A stretch of 64,000 bases of DNA from Allium sativum. Its lineage: Eukaryota; Streptophyta; Magnoliopsida; Asparagales; Amaryllidaceae. Below, in pieces: positions 58,884 through 64,000 of this stretch; positions within the stretch are counted from its first letter, which is position 1, and every line of letters begins with the position of its first letter. The stretch is taken from positions 317,107,456 to 317,171,455 of the forward strand of contig CM060922.1 in NCBI GenBank assembly GCA_030737875.1, given 5' to 3'. Both the position numbers and the translations under genes were made by a program. The notes below the pieces were generated by a model. That model was not told where the DNA came from. It searched no databases and saw nothing but the letters and a program-made list of their open reading frames with translations.

Positions 58884-58892
58884 TATATATAT
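58839..58892. repeat. AT/AC microsatellite
   Basis: AT dinucleotides interrupted once by ACACAC. Confidence 0.9.
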
Positions 58893-59429
58893 CGTTATTA
58901 AACGGTGATTTTGTTATCAGTGCATTTCATTAGAAATGCAAGTGATGATATATACGTTGTTTAACATCGATGGATGTAGGGAAGCAGGTTGGAGGAATCC
59001 GACTGGATTCCTCAACATTTATTTTACTGTTATTTGTATATTGTGATATATACTGTGATATATAATCTGTTGTTGATTGTATATGTTTGGATGATATTGA
59101 TCATTGACAGTTGGTTGTTTAAAAACAATAGAAAACACTGAAAATGTAGAAAAGGGGATTTTCAATATTTATATTGAAAATGAATCTATTTATAAAATCG
59201 AAGGATTTTATAAAAGGATATTTCTTTTAGAAATAAATAAATAAAATAAAGGAATGTTTATTTAGATTAAATAAATAGAATAAAGGATATTTAATTAGGG
59301 ATTAAATAATTAGAGTTATAAAGGAAAATCTATTTAGGAAAATAAATAGATTATACAAAAGGAAATCTATTTAGGAAATAAATAGAAGTTAAGATAAATA
59401 GAAATAAAAGAAAAGTTAGTCGGATATAA

Positions 59430-60780
59430 ATATTCGAATCAAGTTAGTTAAGTGGTCGAACCAAGCTAGTCGAACCAAACTAGTCAAGCTAGTCGAACCC
59501 AACCGAGTCGAAATGGTCGAGTCGAACCAATCGAGCCCAAATGGTCGAGTCGAACCAAATCGAGCCAAATGGTCGAGTCGAACCAATCTAGTCAAGATGG
59601 TCGAGTCAAACCAACCGAGTCGAAATGGTCGAGTCGAACCAATCAAGTCAAGCTGTTCAAGTTAGTCGAACCTGGTCAGTACAACCAAGCTGGTCAAGTT
59701 AGTCGAACCTGGTCAGTCGAGTCGAGAAAATCAAACTTAGTTAATCGAAAGGAGTTTATCGATTTAGTTAATCGATAGGAGTTAATTGATTTAGTCAATC
59801 GAGATGAGTTAATCGGTTTTAATGAATCGAGAGGAGTTAGTCGAATATGGTATTCGAACCAAATGGTCAAACCAAGTGGTCGAACCAAGTAGTCAAGCCC
59901 AGTGGTCAAACCAAATGGGTCAGGTTAGTCAAACCTGGTTGGTCGAACCAAGTCAGTCGAGCTAAGTTAGTCAAGTTAGTCGAGCCTAGTTAATCGAATC
60001 GAATTGGTCGAACCAAGTCAGTCGAGCTAAGTTAGTCAAGTTAGTCGAGCCTAGTTAATCGAATCGAATTGGTCGAACCAAGTCGGTCGAGCTAAGTTAG
60101 TCAAGTTAGTCGAGCCTAGTTAATCGAATCGAATTGGTCGAACCAAGTCAGTCGAGCTAAGTTAGTCAAGTTAGTCGAGCCTAGTTAATCGAATCGAATT
60201 GGTCGAACCAAGTCAGTCGAGCTAAGTTAGTCAAGTTAGTCGAGCCTAGTTAATCGAATCGAATTGGTCGAACCAAGTCAGTCGAGCTAAGTTAGTCAAG
60301 TTAGTCGAGCCTAGTTAATCGAATCGAATTGGTCGAACTAAGTAAGTCGAGTTAAGTTAGTCAAGTTAGTCGAGCCTAGTTAATCGAATCAAATTGGTCG
60401 AACCAAGTAAGTCAAGTTAAGTTAGTCAAGTTAGTCAAGCCTAGTTAATCGAATCGAATTGGTCGAACCAAGTAAGTCGAGTTAGTCGAGTCAAGTTAAG
60501 TTAGTCGAGTTAAGTTCGTCGAGTTAAATTAGTCGATGTTAGTTTCATCGAAAGGAGTTATCGAGGTTAGTTTCATCGAAGGGAGTTATCGATTATAGTT
60601 TAATCGAAGTGAGATTTTCAAATATGAGATATTTGAAAAGGAAGAGTTATCGAATATTAGTTATTCGAAGAGAGACTATCGAATATCGTTTATTCAAGAA
60701 GGAATTAGTCGAATATAGGTTATTCGAAGAAGAGTTAATCAAATAGAGATTTCTCAAAGAGAGTAAATCGGCAAATTCGA
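59430..60780. repeat. GTCGA-rich degenerate repeat zone
   Basis: About 1.35 kb built from short units such as GTCGAACCAA, GTCAAGTTA and ATCGAATC in changing order. The regular 65-bp array (59941 to about 60500) is its core. The zone is absent from copy 1 of the LTR at the equivalent place, so it is an expansion specific to this copy or subfamily. Confidence 0.85.
59941..60500. repeat. 65-bp tandem repeat array (8 full units plus partial)
   Basis: Unit starts (GGTCGAACCAAGT) fall at 59941, 60006, 60071, 60136, 60201, 60266, 60331, 60396 and 60461, exactly 65 bp apart. The first six units are nearly identical; units 7 onwards diverge (AGTCAG to AGTAAG). Each unit holds several GTCGA words. Confidence 0.95.
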
Positions 60781-62814
60781 TTATATCGAATTCGGGAAAG
60801 TACTTATACTTTCCAGTGTTTAAATAGAGATTTATTTATTTATAAATAAATAAGTGTTAGGTTAATTATTCACTAATAAGAATAGAAGTTATAATTAAAG
60901 TTAGATAATTCGAAAGTAGGGATTATAACGTTATCGTTATAACCAATGTTTTAAATATAGAAGTGGACTAGTAAAATTGAATCCGAGAAAGGCGTAAAGA
61001 AGTTGTTAAAGATTAAAAGATAAACTTTGACCATTTCGAAGTTATAACGTTGTTCAGTTAAGGTCTGAGAGGTAATTATACCCCAACTTGAGTGACTTCC
61101 TTCTTAACTAAGAAATGGTAAGGTTTGATCGTAAAGGAGTTTTGGAAATGTTTTCCAAACGAGAATCAGAAATGTTTTCTGATAAAAGAAAATAAGAATT
61201 TAGAATATAGGGAAACAGGAGATAAGTAAATAAATGAACTAAAGAGATTCATGTTAAATGATGTTTGTTCGATATAATTTCCATCTGGGAATAATATCGT
61301 TGTTTACACACTTGTTTTTCTTTGATGGTTAAATCACAGACTATCGAAGTTTTGACCATTTTAACGTTGTTAATATGGAGAGACCGATTGGATTATTATC
61401 CAAAGAACCACTATGTATTGGCATAAGCGTCGCGAATCATATATGCCAAAGATAATTGAAGACGGAGTAAAATGCAAGGGCTATCCTGTTTACAGAATAG
61501 TGCTTTCGGTTTGTCCAGTCCCAGGACAACTTGTATGGACGAAGGTCTGACAGAGTATATCCAATGGATCGCGTAAGTTGATTTGTTCAAACGTATTCAC
61601 GTTTGGTGGTGGAGGAATTCATTTCTCTTAGCTGTATACCCGTGTTATTTTTGGATAAGTCAATTTGTGATTTGGCGGGTATGACGATGTGACATTTTAA
61701 GTAAATGAAGATGGATGTCTGACAGAGTATTTCCAGAAAGGTCACGTACATTGATTTCTTCAACCGTATCAAGAGTGGAAGCGAAGAAGGAAACTTCTTT
61801 TAGCTGACACGTAATGTATTGTTGTAGACGTCATTTAGTGATTTTCGATGGATCTGACAATGTGGCATTCGAACTGAATCTATTGTGATGATAAAGCGTA
61901 GCTTCTAGCCTCACATCTGGTAAATGACAGAAATCGGGCAGGCAGCATGGCTATGTAGGTCGCACCTATTAGGGTGTATAATCACCTGATCTAGAGTTTC
62001 ATTTATTTCTAAAAATCTATTGTTGATGCTGTCCCATTCGGGAAACGGTTGCTGATCCCAACCTTTGGTGATATACATTCGATACACTCAAGCGAAATGA
62101 GTGGTCGGTCATGTGTGGTCGGGTTGCAAGATGTTCTTGTTGAACCCAGTGTATTCCTCTCTAGAGGTACACTAGCGAAAGGTGGTTCCATACTTTGTCA
62201 TAGTTGGAAATCCATTATCCAATACGTGCTTGCGATTTTGATCGTATACTATATATGTAGAACGTGAGATGAAAGCGTTTCTGCTAGTTGATATCTATTT
62301 GTACATAGACATTATTATAATATCAAAAGGTTTTTGATATAAAGATATTTTGGATTCTCATAAGGGAAAAACCCGTTCCGTTCTGCGGCGTGGTCTTATG
62401 AGATATCGTTTACTTGTTCATATGCCTGTTTAAACTGTTTTACTCATACCAGTCCCATGACTGACTCGGAGTTTATTTTGTTATTTTCCCTAAACTCTTG
62501 GGTGCCTAAATTTGTACGGGTAGTCAAGTAGTCGGGATTTTACAGATACACTTGGAGAGCTTGGAGCAGGAGGCTTCGGGATTCTATAGCTATTATTATT
62601 TCCGCTGTTGTTGTAAGTGTTGTACTCTGATAAGTGTTATTGTATACATATACTGATGTTATTTCAAAGATATGTTATGTTATATTTTATTCGTTCCGTT
62701 GTGAGATTCGTGTTTACTCTGATGATGATCTTCTTCTTCTTCTATTCTATAAGTTCTATCTTATCTATTCTCACCTTCTAATTTCTTTCATTAATTACCG
62801 GGATTTTTCGATGT

Positions 62815-62851
62815 TTTGGTTATCGACGTCGAGCTTACGTCGATAACCAAA
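62815..62851. other. 15-bp perfect hairpin near LTR 3' end
   Basis: TTTGGTTATCGACGT (62815-62829) pairs perfectly with 62837-62851 around a 7-base loop. An outer weaker pairing (CCGGGATTTTT with AAAAATCCGG) extends the stem almost to the LTR end. It could be a terminator-like or RNA packaging structure. Confidence 0.75.
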
Positions 62852-62879
62852 GTCGCTCAAAAATCCGGGTTCTTACAGT

Positions 62880-62891
62880 TGGTATCAGAGC
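62880..62891 (+). other. Primer binding site (initiator tRNA-Met)
   Basis: TGGTATCAGAGC, a perfect complement to the 3' end of initiator tRNA-Met as commonly used by plant LTR retrotransposons, two bases after the LTR end. It sets the orientation as plus. Confidence 0.9.
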
Positions 62892-64000
62892 ATTGGTTTA
62901 GTTATTACCTTGGCTCTGTGGCGTGATTCAGTAGAGATGGGATTAGTAATATCTTAGACTGATTTTGAGTGTATATATACGAGTGAACGTATTTGTTAGT
63001 TAATATAAAATGATTTTATATTGTGGAGTTTTATTGGTTGAGTTGGTTGTGAATTCTGGTCGATCGGTTTGATCCACTGTATCGATAGGGGTTACTAAAC
63101 ACTCGAATACGATGAACCGTCATGGTATGTTTTGAAAGAGGGTAAATGGAATAATTTTACCCGAATATATTTGATATAGTATATTGGTTGTGTTGGTTGT
63201 TATTATAATCGAGTAAGATTATAAAAAGGTAAAATGATTATAAATGACTAATCAGAATTCATATAAGTAAAGTATATGAAATAAAATGAAGAAAAATATG
63301 AATTTAAATCAGATTGGAATTAAAATAAGGAAATTTTAAGTTCCTGGGAGATTTTGAAAACGTTTTTCAAACTGATGGTGATATAGTATTGAACTCACTT
63401 CGATAGCTGGAAAATAGATTCTGATGATGAATCGCGACATCATCAGTGTTCATTTTCGAGTTCTAAGTGACGGACTACTACCAAAGGTTTTGTTTTTGAA
63501 TTGTTTTGAGAAAACAAGTTGTTTAGAAATTCAAAGGTTTTGAATTGGCATTGTAATTCCAAATTGATTTGAAATAGACCCAGGAAAATTAAGTTTCGGA
63601 ATTTAATTTTAACTTATGAAGTTAAATAGAATAAGATAGTAGAAATAAATTGAAATATCAACTTGAACTGAGTTAAACAGAATTGAATTGGATTAGAGAA
63701 TAATCTGTTATGGAATTGGGTTGATGAGTTAAGAATTTGAAATTTGATATTCGGGTTCGAATGAGATTCGATTTGGTTTTGAGGATATGAACTGATTGGA
63801 ATTTGATGGAAATAACACTGGTATATGCTGAGTTGATAGCATATGGAAGTGATAGGAGTTGATATTCCCGACAAAAAGGTACCAGTTTATATTATATATG
63901 GATATGAGATTTATGAGCCGAATTGGCAAGCCGCTTGGCTGTTTGATTTTCTTTTGGGTTAAAGAAGGCCTAGAGAGGCAAGTTGGAGTTTGAGATATTG
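62892..64000 (+). other. Retrotransposon leader region
   Basis: Sequence downstream of the PBS. No gag frame has started by the window end; short minus-strand frames here look like noise. Probably the untranslated leader of the element. Confidence 0.5.

Larger units (their letters stand above)
56336..62877 (+). repeat. Giant LTR, copy 2 (complete, 6542 bp)
   Basis: Starts TGTAGTGACCCGCATTTTT and ends AAAAATCCGGGTTCTTACA. The two ends are inverted copies and are followed by a PBS two bases later. It contains a TATA box (57249-57256), AT microsatellites, a GTCGA-rich zone with 65-bp tandem repeats and a terminal hairpin. It is colinear with 23050-29556. This is a very large LTR; the 5' half of a longer element whose body lies to the right of the window. 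Confidence 0.8.

Noticed and set aside
59941..60500. CRISPR-like array
   Set aside because: Units are head-to-tail 65-bp copies without unique spacers, in a plant retrotransposon LTR.
23050..62877. The two giant LTRs as the ends of one retrotransposon
   Set aside because: Between them lie an intact host gene, two LINEs and two Copia elements, and no body of the same element; copy 1 has lost its 3' end and PBS.

Overview
This window looks like a repeat-rich dicot nuclear genome. It is AT-rich, a single intron-containing plant gene stands among nested, decayed transposable elements, and one fragment is plastid-derived. I cannot name the species. The only well-supported cellular gene is an F-box/JmjC gene of the JMJ22 type (44122-50807, + strand). 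It has two coding exons separated by a 5.2-kb intron and a predicted product of 498 residues, with every catalytic position of the JMJD6-like fold visible.

Left third (about 1.1-23 kb). A minus-strand Ty3/gypsy chromovirus is heavily rearranged. Its 3' LTR (1891 to about 7806) carries a 3.4-kb CACTA element that contains splice-site-bearing pieces of a captured gene. Its pol region is interrupted by a fragment of plastid ycf2 (about 8165-8660). Its reverse transcriptase region, together with an adjacent composite element carrying a LINE ORF1-like gene, is duplicated in tandem (about 10515-15062 and 15063-19215). Its PBS (19830-19842) and 5' LTR (19846-23049) follow. Both LTRs are cut by copies of a second, giant LTR family whose starts face outward.

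Middle (23-44 kb). A 6.5-kb giant LTR (23050 to about 29556) contains a MITE. It is followed by a minus-strand LINE whose endonuclease domain is split by a non-autonomous Copia element (32542-36702, with two LTRs, PBS, PPT and a coiled-coil gag-like ORF). After a probable Copia LTR remnant (about 37440-38198) comes a second minus-strand LINE (about 39330-43835), which stops about 290 bp before the JMJ22-like start codon.

Right third (44-64 kb). The intron of the JMJ22-like gene holds a Tourist-like MITE, an internally deleted hAT element with a perfect 8-bp target duplication, and a tRNA-derived SINE with a 9-bp target duplication. Downstream is a minus-strand Copia element (51681-56335), cut at its 5' side by a complete giant LTR (56336-62877). 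That LTR contains an array of 65-bp tandem repeats, a TATA box and a terminal hairpin, and is followed by an initiator-tRNA-Met PBS and the start of the internal region.

All boundaries and homologies were read by eye from the sequence. Family names below superfamily level are tentative.
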